Source of the DNA: Streptomyces althioticus
Lineage (GTDB): Bacteria; Actinomycetota; Actinomycetes; Streptomycetales; Streptomycetaceae
Reading direction: 5' to 3'
Length of the DNA: 64,000 nucleotides
NCBI GenBank assembly: GCA_014649355.1
Contig: BMSW01000005.1
Location: forward strand, 434,001-498,000
The translations under genes and the position numbers were made by a program. The notes under the pieces are model-generated. The model saw only the letters and a list, made by a program, of their open reading frames with translations, did not search any database and was not told where the DNA came from. This document shows positions 51,707 through 60,161 of the stretch, in pieces (position 1 is the first letter of the stretch; every line of letters begins with the position of its first letter).

Positions 51707-53131
51707 ATGCGCAGGACGAGCAGGAACTTCCGGATACGCGGGGCGGCCGGGCGGCACGGTCCGGTCCTCCCCTCCCGACGGGCCGTCAGGGCCGCCGCGG
51801 CACTCGCCGCAGGCGTGCTCGCGGTCTCCCTCACCGCCTGCGGAGGCGACGACGGCGGCGACGGTGGCGGCGACGACAAGGGCAAGGCGTCCGGGGACAC
51901 CGGAACCACCCTCACCCTGCCGAAGCTGGACGGCCAGACCCTGGAGGTCGCGGCCGTGTGGACCGGTGCGGAGCAGAAGAACTTCAAGCAGGTCCTCGCG
52001 GAGTTCGAGAAGCGCACCGGCGCCAAGGTGACCTTCGTCCCCGCCCAGGACCCGATCATCAACTTCCTCGGCTCGAAGATCGCGGGCGGCGCCCCGCCGG
52101 ACGTGGCGATGCTGCCGCAGCCCGGCGCGATCAAGCAGGCCGTGGAGAAGAACTGGGCCAAGCCGCTCGGCCCGGAGGCCACCAAGGAGCTGGCGAAGAA
52201 CTACTCGCAGGGCTGGCAGGACATCGGCAAGGTCGACGGCAAGCAGTACGGCGTCTACTACAAGGCCGCGAACAAGTCGCTGATCTGGTACAACGCCCAG
52301 GTCTTCGAGAACGCGGGCGCGTCCGAGCCGAAGACCTGGGACGAGCTGCTGAACACCGCGCAGATGGTCTACGACTCCGGCGTCACCCCGTTCTCCGTCG
52401 GCGGCGCCGACGGCTGGACCCTCACCGACTGGTTCGAGAACATCTACCTCTCGCAGGCGGGCCCGGAGAAGTACGACCAGCTCGCGAAGCACGAGATCAA
52501 GTGGACGGACCCGTCCGTCAAGGAGGCGCTGACCACCCTCGCCGAGGTCTGGGGCAAGAAGGACTACCTCGCGGGCGGCCCCAACGGCGCGCTGCAGACG
52601 GAGTTCCCGGCGTCCGTGACGCAGACCTTCACCGGCGGCGACCAGCCCAAGGCCGGCATGGTCTACGAGGGCGACTTCGTGCAGGTGAACATCGGCGAGA
52701 CCAAGGCGAAGGTCGGCACCGACGCGAAGGTGTTCCCGTTCCCCTCGGTCGGCGACACCCCGCCCGTGGTGTCGGGCGGCGACGCGGCGGTGATCCTGGA
52801 GGACTCCGAGGCGGCGCAGGCCCTGGTGACGTTCCTCGCCTCCCCGGACGCGGCGGGCATCCAGGCGAAGCTCGGCGGCTACCTCTCGCCGAACAAGAAC
52901 GTGCCGGAGTCGGCGTACCCGAACGAGGTCCAGCAGAAGATGGCCAAGGCGCTGATCGACGCCGGCGACGACTTCCGCTTCGACATGTCCGACCAGGCCC
53001 CGCAGGCCTTCGGCGGCACACCCGGCAAGGGTGAGTGGAAGGCGCTCCAGGACTTCCTGAAGAACCCGGCGGACGTGGCCGGCACCCAGGCGAAGCTGGA
53101 GGCCGACGCGGCCGCGGCGTACGGGAACTGA
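51707..53131 (+). CDS. Sugar ABC transporter substrate-binding lipoprotein
   Basis: This 474-residue family-1 solute-binding protein has a long lead (about 48 residues with a basic twin-Arg-like RRAVRAA start) to lipobox LTAC, then an Asp/Gly-rich linker and the binding domain (GQTLEVAAVWTGAEQKNFKQVLAEFEKRTG; PIINFLGSKIAGGAPPDVAML). Late conserved elements include KVFPFPSVGDTPPVVSGGDAAVI and FLASPDAAGIQAKLGGYLSPN. The ATG at 51707 follows GGGG. It heads a three-gene importer operon; no ATPase is encoded here. Confidence 0.92.
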   Translation: MRRTSRNFRIRGAAGRHGPVLPSRRAVRAAAALAAGVLAVSLTACGGDDGGDGGGDDKGKASGDTGTTLTLPKLDGQTLEVAAVWTGAEQKNFKQVLAEFEKRTGAKVTFVPAQDPIINFLGSKIAGGAPPDVAMLPQPGAIKQAVEKNWAKPLGPEATKELAKNYSQGWQDIGKVDGKQYGVYYKAANKSLIWYNAQVFENAGASEPKTWDELLNTAQMVYDSGVTPFSVGGADGWTLTDWFENIYLSQAGPEKYDQLAKHEIKWTDPSVKEALTTLAEVWGKKDYLAGGPNGALQTEFPASVTQTFTGGDQPKAGMVYEGDFVQVNIGETKAKVGTDAKVFPFPSVGDTPPVVSGGDAAVILEDSEAAQALVTFLASPDAAGIQAKLGGYLSPNKNVPESAYPNEVQQKMAKALIDAGDDFRFDMSDQAPQAFGGTPGKGEWKALQDFLKNPADVAGTQAKLEADAAAAYGN

Positions 53132-53137
53132 CCGGGG

Positions 53138-54487
53138 ATGGCGGCGGACACGGCGGCGGGGGCCGCGAAGACGGCCCCCGCCGCTCCCAGGTCGCGCAAG
53201 AGCGTCACCGGCACCCGCAGGACCGTGGCGGCGCTGTTCCTGCTGCCCGCCCTGGTGCTGCTCGGGGCGCTCGTGGTCTACCCGATCGGGTACTCGGTCA
53301 TCCGCAGCTTCTACGACCAGTCCGGCGACTCCTTCGCCGGGTTCGACAACTACCAGGCGCTGTTCACCGACGACGGCATCCGCACCGCGCTGAAGAACAA
53401 CATCGTCTGGGTGGTGTTCGCCCCGACGGTCGCGACCGCGCTCGGTCTGGTCTTCGCGGTGCTCACCGAACGGGTGCGCTGGGGCACGGCGTTCAAGCTG
53501 GTCGTCTTCATGCCGATGGCCATCTCCATGCTGGCGGCGGGCATCATCTTCCGTCTCGTCTACGACCAGGACCCCGACAAGGGCGTGGCGAACGCCGTGT
53601 GGGTGGGTGTGCACGACACCTTCGCCCAGTCCTCGGCGTTCCCGAAGGCGCATCCGGGCCGCGAGTCGCCGCTGGAGCCGGCCGGCGGGGGCGCGTTCGT
53701 CACCAAGGGCACGGTGAGCGCCGGGGACACGGTGACGCTGCCGCTGGTGGGGGTCGCCCCGGACGTGATGCCGGACGACGCGAAGCCGGCCGCGGCGCCC
53801 AAGCCGGAGGACGACCGGATCACCGGCTCCACCTGGCAGGACTTCACCCGCGGCAAGGGCGTCGGCACCCTCAACCAGGTGGACTCCTCCGAGCTGGGCT
53901 ACGCCGGGATGCGGATCGAGGCGGTGAAGGACGGCGAGGTGGTGGAGACGGCCACGGCCGCCGCCGACGGCACGTTCTCCTTCTCGTCCAAGGCCGACGG
54001 GGCGCACCTGCGGCTGCCCGCGAGCAACTTCACGGAGCCGTACAACGGGCTCGACTGGCTCGGCCCCTCGCTGGTCACTCCGGCCATCATCGGCTCGTAC
54101 ATCTGGATGTGGGCCGGGTTCGCGATGGTGCTGATCGCGGCCGGGCTCGCGGGCATGCCCCGTGAGCTGCTGGAGGCCGCACGAGTGGACGGCGCCAACG
54201 AATGGCAGGTGTTCCGGCGGGTCACGGTGCCGCTGCTCGCACCGGTGCTCGCGGTGGTCACCGTCACCTTGATGATCAACGTCCTGAAGGTGTTCGACCT
54301 GGTGTTCATCATCGCGCCGGGCTCGTCGCAGGACGACGCCAACGTCCTCGCCCTGGAGCTGTACCGCAAGGGCTTCTCCGAGGACCAGCCGGGCGTCGCC
54401 AGCGCCATCGCGGTGTTCCTGCTGCTGCTGGTGATCCCGGTGATGTGGTTCAACGTACGGCGGCTGAGGCGGGAGGTGCGGCGATGA
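53138..54487 (+). CDS. Sugar ABC permease (MalF type) with a large extracytoplasmic insert
   Basis: This 449-residue permease is about 130 residues longer than typical partners. The usual six segments are present (first about 30-50; EAA loop LLEAARVDGANEWQVFRRV). Between segments 3 and 4, after IFRLVYDQDPDKGVANAVW, an insert of about 150 residues (about 165-300) appears. Its end, GMRIEAVKDGEVVETATAAADGTFSFSS, has the pattern of a carboxypeptidase-regulatory/transthyretin-like beta domain. It would sit outside the membrane and could contact the lipoprotein or the wall. It starts 6 bp after the lipoprotein gene. Confidence 0.9.
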   Translation: MAADTAAGAAKTAPAAPRSRKSVTGTRRTVAALFLLPALVLLGALVVYPIGYSVIRSFYDQSGDSFAGFDNYQALFTDDGIRTALKNNIVWVVFAPTVATALGLVFAVLTERVRWGTAFKLVVFMPMAISMLAAGIIFRLVYDQDPDKGVANAVWVGVHDTFAQSSAFPKAHPGRESPLEPAGGGAFVTKGTVSAGDTVTLPLVGVAPDVMPDDAKPAAAPKPEDDRITGSTWQDFTRGKGVGTLNQVDSSELGYAGMRIEAVKDGEVVETATAAADGTFSFSSKADGAHLRLPASNFTEPYNGLDWLGPSLVTPAIIGSYIWMWAGFAMVLIAAGLAGMPRELLEAARVDGANEWQVFRRVTVPLLAPVLAVVTVTLMINVLKVFDLVFIIAPGSSQDDANVLALELYRKGFSEDQPGVASAIAVFLLLLVIPVMWFNVRRLRREVRR

Positions 54488-55398
54488 GCGCGGGCGCCGG
54501 AAGCGTCACCAAGGCGGGTGTGCGGCCCGCGGAGCCCGTCCGGGCGGAGCGGTCGCTGGGGTCCCGGCTCGCCGGATGGGTCAGCGGCGGGGCGGTCCGC
54601 GTCTTCCTGATCGTCGTCGGCCTGTTCTGGCTGGTGCCGACGATCGGGCTGCTGCTGGCCAGCCTGCGCTCGCCGGAGGACATGGCGGTGGACGGGTGGT
54701 GGACGGTGTTCACCGAGCCGTCCGAGCTGACCTTCGGCGCGTACCGGACCCTGCTCGAGAACGACGACATCACCGCCTCGCTGCTGAACACGGTGTACAT
54801 CACCGTGCCGGCGACCGTGCTGGTGGTGGTGATCGGCGCGCTGGCCGGGTACGCCTTCGCCTGGATGGACTTCCCGGGCCGCGACTGGTGGTTCCTCGCC
54901 GTGGTGGGGCTGCTGGTGGTGCCGGTGCAGGTGGCGCTGATCCCGATCGCCGAACTCTTCGGCACGCTGGGCATCTTCGGCTCCCTGACCGGTGTGGTGG
55001 TGTTCCACGTCGGCTTCGGTCTGCCGTTCGCGGTGTTCCTGCTGCGGAACTTCTTCGCGGAGATCCCCAAAGAGCTGCTGGAGGCGGCCCGGCTGGACGG
55101 CGCGGGTGAACTGCGGCTCTTCGTGCGGGTGGTGATGCCGCTGGCCGGTCCGGCCGTCGCCGCGCTGGGCATCTTCCAGTTCCTGTGGGTGTGGAACGAC
55201 ATGCTGGTCGCGCTGATCTTCACCGACTCGGGGAGCCAGCCGATCACGGTCGCCCTGCAGACGCAGGTACGGCAGTTCGGGAACAACATCGACGTGCTGG
55301 CGCCGGGCGCGTTCATCTCGATGGTGGTGCCGCTGGTGGTGTTCTTCGCGTTCCAGCGGCAGTTCGTCTCCGGTGTGATGGCGGGCGCCGTCAAATAG
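54484..55398 (+). CDS. Sugar ABC permease (MalG type)
   Basis: This 304-residue permease has six segments and the EAA loop KELLEAARLDGAGELRLFVRVVMPL. Its ATG overlaps the upstream stop (ATGA). It completes the importer; the tail QFVSGVMAGAVK is typical. A hairpin terminator follows. Confidence 0.93.
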   Translation: MSAGAGSVTKAGVRPAEPVRAERSLGSRLAGWVSGGAVRVFLIVVGLFWLVPTIGLLLASLRSPEDMAVDGWWTVFTEPSELTFGAYRTLLENDDITASLLNTVYITVPATVLVVVIGALAGYAFAWMDFPGRDWWFLAVVGLLVVPVQVALIPIAELFGTLGIFGSLTGVVVFHVGFGLPFAVFLLRNFFAEIPKELLEAARLDGAGELRLFVRVVMPLAGPAVAALGIFQFLWVWNDMLVALIFTDSGSQPITVALQTQVRQFGNNIDVLAPGAFISMVVPLVVFFAFQRQFVSGVMAGAVK

Positions 55399-55418
55399 GC
55401 ACATCGCATGCGCAGTTG

Positions 55419-55446
55419 AGGGGCGGACCGGCCGAGGTCCGCCCCT
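55419..55446 (+). terminator. Terminator after the sugar importer operon
   Basis: A perfect 11-bp stem (AGGGGCGGACC with GGTCCGCCCCT) and a 6-nt loop lie 20 bp past the permease stop and before the wall-polymer genes. Confidence 0.7.
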
Positions 55447-55545
55447 TCGTGCGACGTGATTCCCCCGGATGCCGCAGGCGGCGTAACCAAGGCGGGCCAA
55501 CGGGCGTTGCCGGGCAGAACGCCCGCGCCGACCGTTGGATGCCCC

Positions 55546-57786
55546 TTGCCCAGGTTCAGTGTCATTGTCCCCGCGTACCAGGTTCAGGCGTATCTGCGCG
55601 AGTGCCTGGAGTCGGTGCTGACCCAGTCGTACCCGGACCTCGAACTGATCGCCGTGGACGACTGCTCGCCCGACGCCTGCGGTGCGGTGATCGACGAGTT
55701 CGCGGCCCGCGACCCGCGGGTGCGGCCGGTGCACCTGCCGGCCAACGTCGGCCTGGGCCCGGCCCGCAACGCCGGCATGGCCCGCGCGACCGGCGACTAC
55801 CTGGTGTTCCTGGACGGCGACGACACCCTCACCCCGGACGCGCTGCTCGCCGTCGCCGACCGGCTGAAGGAGACCGGCGACCCGGACGTCCTGGTCTACG
55901 ACTATGCCCGCGCCTACTGGACCGGCGAGACCGTCCGCAACCAGGTCGCCGCCCAGCTCGCCGAGCACGGCCCGGCGCCGTTCACCCTCGCCGACCGGCC
56001 GGGGCTGCTCAGCCTGCTCGCGGTGGCGTGGAACAAGGCGTATCGGCGGGAGTTCGTCGAGCGGGAGGGCTTCACCTTCCCGCCCGGCTACTACGAGGAC
56101 ACCCCGTGGACGTACCCGGTGCTGATGACGGCGGGGACGGTCGCCACGCTCGACCGGGTGTGCGTGCACTACCGGCAGCGGCGCGCCGGCGGCATCCTGC
56201 ACACCACCAGCGAGCGCCACTTCGAGGTGTTCGGCCAGTACGACCGGGTCTTCGCCCACCTCGACGCGCACCCCGACCTGGAGCGCTGGCGGCCGGTGCT
56301 GTTCCGCCGCATGGTCGACCACCTGCTCACCGTGTACACCCGCCCGGACCGGCTGCCGCGCGGCTCGCGCGCCGCCTTCCTGCGCCGGGCCCGCGAGCAG
56401 TACCGGCGCCACCGCACGCCCGGCGCACCCGTCCCCGCCCGCGCCCGGGTGCGGCACGCGCTGGTCCGGTTCGGGCTGCACCGCACCTACCGCGTCCTGC
56501 GGCTCGCCGCCTCCCTCGGCCGCCGCGCGGGCCGGGTGCGCCGCCGCGCGCTGCGCGGTCTGCGGCGCGCCCTGCTGCGCTCCCACTACCGCGTCCAGCG
56601 GCTGCTCCCGCTGGACTCCGGCCGCGTCCTGTTCACCGTCGAGGGCGACGGCGGCTACGGCGGCGACCCGGCCGCCCTGGAGTCCGCGGTCCGCGACCAC
56701 GCCCCGCGCGTCCGCACCGCCTGGGCGACCCGGCCCGAACTGCACCACACCCTGCCCACCGCCACCCGGCGTCTGGTGCCCGGCACCGCCGCCCATCTGA
56801 CCGCGCTCGCCCGCAGCGCGTACGTGGTGACCGACCGCGCGCTGGTGCCGGGGCTGGTCAAGCGCAAGGGGCAGATCCTGGTGCACACCCCGCCCGGCAC
56901 CCCGCTGGCGTACGCGGGGCTCGACCTCCAGGACCGTCCGGCGGCGGCCAGGGACACGGACTTCGCGCGGCTGCTCGAGGGCGTCGACCAGTGGGACCAC
57001 GTGGTCACCGGCGACCGGCACTCCACGCTGACGTACGAGCGGGTGCTGCCCGGCCGCTACCGCACGCTGGAGTACGGCAGGCCGCGCGCGGACCGCTTCC
57101 ACACGGCGACCCCGCAGGACGTGGCCGTGCTGCGGGACTCCCTGGGCGTCCCCGCGGGAGCGGTGGCGATCCTGTACGCGCCGGCGCCCCGCGACTACCG
57201 CCGCACCCCGGTGCGCACCCTCGACCTGGAGCGTGTGGTGCGCCGCCTCGGCCCCCGGTTCGTCATCCTCTCCCGCACGGTGCGCCCCGACGGCGAGCCG
57301 CTCGAGGCGGCCTCCGACCGGGTGGTGGACGTGAGCGCCCACCCGGACGTGATGGCGCTCTGTCTGGCCTCGGACGCCCTGGTCACCGACTTCTCCCCGC
57401 TGATGTGCGACTACGCGGGCCTGGACCGCCCGATCGTGCTGCACGCCGAGGACCGGGAGGCGTACGCGGCGGCCCGCGGACTCTACGTCGACCCGTGGAC
57501 CGTCCCGCCCGGCGCGGTCGCGGACAGCGAGGACGAGCTGATCGAGATCTTCGCCGGGGGACGCTGGTGCGGACCGCGCGCGACCCGGCTGCGGGCGGCG
57601 TTCCGTGACCGTTTCTGCCCGCACGACGACGGCCGTGCGGCGGAGCGGGTGGTGCGCACGGTGCTGCTCGGGGAGTTCGCCGAACCGTTGGCGGTCCCGC
57701 CGGCGCGGCGGCGCCCGGTGCCGGCGGCCGCCGCCGCGCCGGAGACGCCCGTGGTGTCGCTTCCGCCGCAGCCGGCCGTCTTCTGA
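55546..57786 (+). CDS. GT2-TagF-like fusion, copy 1 (glycerophosphotransferase half degenerate)
   Basis: This 746-residue protein combines an N-terminal GT2 domain (about 1-230; RFSVIVPAYQVQAYL, LIAVDDCSPDACG, FLDGDDTLTPDAL, AWNKAYRREFV, GYYEDTPW) with a C-terminal CDP-glycerol glycerophosphotransferase-like domain (about 390-700). The C-terminal domain lacks the usual catalytic-type histidines: HGTPLK is PPGTPL (56889-56906) and the R-x-H position is SRTVRP (about 57270). PRND is PRAD. The GT2 half looks intact. The TTG at 55546 is chosen because it gives MPRFSV, matching both neighbours. It belongs to a wall-polymer (teichoic-acid-type) cluster. Confidence 0.85.
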   Translation: MPRFSVIVPAYQVQAYLRECLESVLTQSYPDLELIAVDDCSPDACGAVIDEFAARDPRVRPVHLPANVGLGPARNAGMARATGDYLVFLDGDDTLTPDALLAVADRLKETGDPDVLVYDYARAYWTGETVRNQVAAQLAEHGPAPFTLADRPGLLSLLAVAWNKAYRREFVEREGFTFPPGYYEDTPWTYPVLMTAGTVATLDRVCVHYRQRRAGGILHTTSERHFEVFGQYDRVFAHLDAHPDLERWRPVLFRRMVDHLLTVYTRPDRLPRGSRAAFLRRAREQYRRHRTPGAPVPARARVRHALVRFGLHRTYRVLRLAASLGRRAGRVRRRALRGLRRALLRSHYRVQRLLPLDSGRVLFTVEGDGGYGGDPAALESAVRDHAPRVRTAWATRPELHHTLPTATRRLVPGTAAHLTALARSAYVVTDRALVPGLVKRKGQILVHTPPGTPLAYAGLDLQDRPAAARDTDFARLLEGVDQWDHVVTGDRHSTLTYERVLPGRYRTLEYGRPRADRFHTATPQDVAVLRDSLGVPAGAVAILYAPAPRDYRRTPVRTLDLERVVRRLGPRFVILSRTVRPDGEPLEAASDRVVDVSAHPDVMALCLASDALVTDFSPLMCDYAGLDRPIVLHAEDREAYAAARGLYVDPWTVPPGAVADSEDELIEIFAGGRWCGPRATRLRAAFRDRFCPHDDGRAAERVVRTVLLGEFAEPLAVPPARRRPVPAAAAAPETPVVSLPPQPAVF

Positions 57787-57955
57787 CCGTCACCCACCCC
57801 GTCCGCCCGTCGTTGCCCCCATTGGGAGTACGCATGTCCCCCGGCTCGTCACGGCCCGCCCCGGCCCGGCCGCCCGCGCGGCGTCCGACGGGGCGGCCCG
57901 GGCGGCGGCCCGCCCGCTGAGCGGCCGCCGTCACGCCCTCGTCAACGGAAAGAGC

Positions 57956-60160
57956 AGAATGCCCCGCTTCAGCATCATCGTCCCGTCCCATGGGGTCGCA
58001 GGTCGGCTGGGCCAGGCGCTGGACTCGGTCCTCGCCCAGTCGTTCGGAGACTTCGAGCTGATCCCGGTCTGCGACGCGGCCGGGTCACCGGCGGCCGGTG
58101 TCGCCGCCGGGCACGCCGAGCGGGACTCCCGGGTGGCGCCCGTCCACGCGCCGCCGTCCGAGGGGCTGGCGGGTGCGCGCAACGCGGGCGTGCGGGCGGC
58201 GACCGGGACGTACCTGCTGTTCCTCGACGGGGACGACGTGCTGGTGCCGGGCGCGCTCGCGGCGCTGGACGCACGGCTGGCGGAGACCGGCCCGGTGGAC
58301 GTGCTGCCGTGCGAGCACGAGCGCGTCCCGTGGTGGGAGGGCGAGCCCACGCGCCCCGCCGCGCCGCTGCTGGAGCACGCCCCGGGCGGCGCCTTCGCCC
58401 CGGCCCGCGCCCCGCGGCTCACCGGGGTGGGACTGCCCGCGTGGAGCGCGGCCTGGCGGCGCGCCTTCGTCGCCGAGCACGAACTGGCCTTTCCGCCCGG
58501 GTGGTTCACCGACGTCGGCTGGTGCGGGCGGGCGCTGCTGCGGGCGGAGCGGGTGGCGGTGTCGCGCCGGGTGCTGGTGCGGCACCGGGCGCGCCGCCAG
58601 GGCGACCGGCTGCGGCTGCCGGGGGCGCACCACCACGATCTGCTGGACCAGACGGAGCGGGTGCTCGACGAGGCCTCCGGTCTCGGACTGCCGGCCGAGC
58701 GGTCGGGACCGCTGTTCGAGCAGCTCTTCGCGGCCGTGCTGAAGACCGCCGCGCATCCCCGCCGGCTGCCGTCCGGGCGGCGGGAGTTCTTCCGGCGGGC
58801 GAGCGCCCTGTACCGCGGGCACCGGCCCGCCGGGTTCCGGCCGCCGGGCGGCAGCCTGGGCGTGCAGCACCGGCTGCTGGCGGCCGGGGCGTACGAGGCG
58901 TTCGCCGCGCTGCGTGACACCCGGCGCGCGGCCGGACGGGCGGCGGGCGCGCTGCCCCGTCCGCGCGGTCTGCGCACCCGGCTGCACTACGGCCTCCAGC
59001 TGCGCCGCCCGCTCGACCCGGACCTCGCGGTGTACTGCGCGTACTGGGGCCGCGGCTACGCCTGCAACCCGGCCGCGATCCACGCCAAGGCCCGCGAACT
59101 CGCCCCGCACATCCGGGGGGTGTTCCTGGTGGAGGCCGACCAGGCGCACACCGTGCCGGACGGCGTGGAGTACGCGGTGCTCGGCAGTCACCGCGCCTGG
59201 GAGCTGCTGGCCCGCGCCACGTACCTGGTGAACAACGCCAACTTCGCGGAGGGCGTGGTGAAACGCCCCGGCAGCGTGCACCTCCAGACGCAGCACGGCA
59301 CCCCGCTGAAGACGATGGGCGTGGACCAGTCGACGTATCCGGTGGTGGCGGCCGCCACCGGCAGCTTCACCAAGCTGCTGGGGCGGGTGGACCGCTGGGA
59401 CTTCAACCTGTCCTCCAACCCGCACTCCACCCGCGTCTGGGAGCGCGCCTTCCCCGGCTCGTACGAGCATCTGGAGTACGGCTATCCGCGCAACGACGTG
59501 TACGTGACGGCCGGCGCCGACGACGTGGCCCGCATCCGCGCCGAGCTGGGCGTCCCGGAGGGCGCGCGGGCCGTGCTGTACGCGCCGACGCACCGCGACC
59601 ACCACACGGGGTTCGAGCCGGGGCTCGACCTGGAGGCGTTCTGCGAGGCGGCCGGCGAGGACGTGGTGGTGCTGCTGCGCGCGCACTACTTCTACGACCG
59701 GGGCGGGCGCGGACGGAGCGGCCGGATCATCGACGTCACCGCGCACCGCTCCTCGGAGGACGTGTGCCTCGCGGCGGACGCCCTGGTCACGGACTACTCG
59801 TCGATCATGTTCGACTACGCCAACCTGGACCGCCCGATCGTGGTGTACGCCGACGACTGGGAGGTGTACCGGGAGACGCGGGGCGTCTGCTTCGACCTGA
59901 CGGCCGCCCCGCCGGGCCGGGTCGCCCGCACGCCCGGGGAGCTGGCCCGGGTGTTCCGCGACGGTTCGTACGCGGACGACGGGGCGGCGGCGCTGCGGGC
60001 CGCGTTCCGGGAGCGGTTCTGCCCGTTCGACGACGGCCGGGCCGCGGAGCGGGTGGTGCGCCGGGTGCTGCTCGGCGAGCCGCCCGAGGCCCTGCCGCCC
60101 GTGATCCCGCTCGCGGAGCGTGTCCCCGCCCCCGCGGCCGCCACCCTGGTGAGGAGCTGA
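57956..60160 (+). CDS. GT2-TagF-like fusion, copy 2 (GT2 half degenerate)
   Basis: This 734-residue paralogue has an intact C-terminal glycerophosphotransferase domain: LQTQHGTPLKTMG, GYPRNDVYV, YAPTHRDHH, LLRAHYF and VTDYSSIMFDYANLDRPIVVYADD. The N-terminal GT2 domain (MPRFSIIVPSHGV) keeps FLDGDDVLVPGAL but lacks VDD-x-S (reads PVCDAAG), WNK-x-Y (reads AWSAAWRRAFV) and YYEDTPW (reads WFTDVGW). The ATG follows GGAAAG. It therefore probably supplies polymerase activity with little GT2 function. It is followed by copy 3 after 1 bp. Confidence 0.85.
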   Translation, partial: RMPRFSIIVPSHGVAGRLGQALDSVLAQSFGDFELIPVCDAAGSPAAGVAAGHAERDSRVAPVHAPPSEGLAGARNAGVRAATGTYLLFLDGDDVLVPGALAALDARLAETGPVDVLPCEHERVPWWEGEPTRPAAPLLEHAPGGAFAPARAPRLTGVGLPAWSAAWRRAFVAEHELAFPPGWFTDVGWCGRALLRAERVAVSRRVLVRHRARRQGDRLRLPGAHHHDLLDQTERVLDEASGLGLPAERSGPLFEQLFAAVLKTAAHPRRLPSGRREFFRRASALYRGHRPAGFRPPGGSLGVQHRLLAAGAYEAFAALRDTRRAAGRAAGALPRPRGLRTRLHYGLQLRRPLDPDLAVYCAYWGRGYACNPAAIHAKARELAPHIRGVFLVEADQAHTVPDGVEYAVLGSHRAWELLARATYLVNNANFAEGVVKRPGSVHLQTQHGTPLKTMGVDQSTYPVVAAATGSFTKLLGRVDRWDFNLSSNPHSTRVWERAFPGSYEHLEYGYPRNDVYVTAGADDVARIRAELGVPEGARAVLYAPTHRDHHTGFEPGLDLEAFCEAAGEDVVVLLRAHYFYDRGGRGRSGRIIDVTAHRSSEDVCLAADALVTDYSSIMFDYANLDRPIVVYADDWEVYRETRGVCFDLTAAPPGRVARTPGELARVFRDGSYADDGAAALRAAFRERFCPFDDGRAAERVVRRVLLGEPPEALPPVIPLAERVPAPAAATLVRS

Positions 60161-60161
60161 C

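Noticed and set aside
55456..55545. Upstream GTG start for GT2-TagF copy 1
   Set aside because: It lies 10 bp after a terminator and adds 30 residues absent from both paralogues, which begin with MPRFS.
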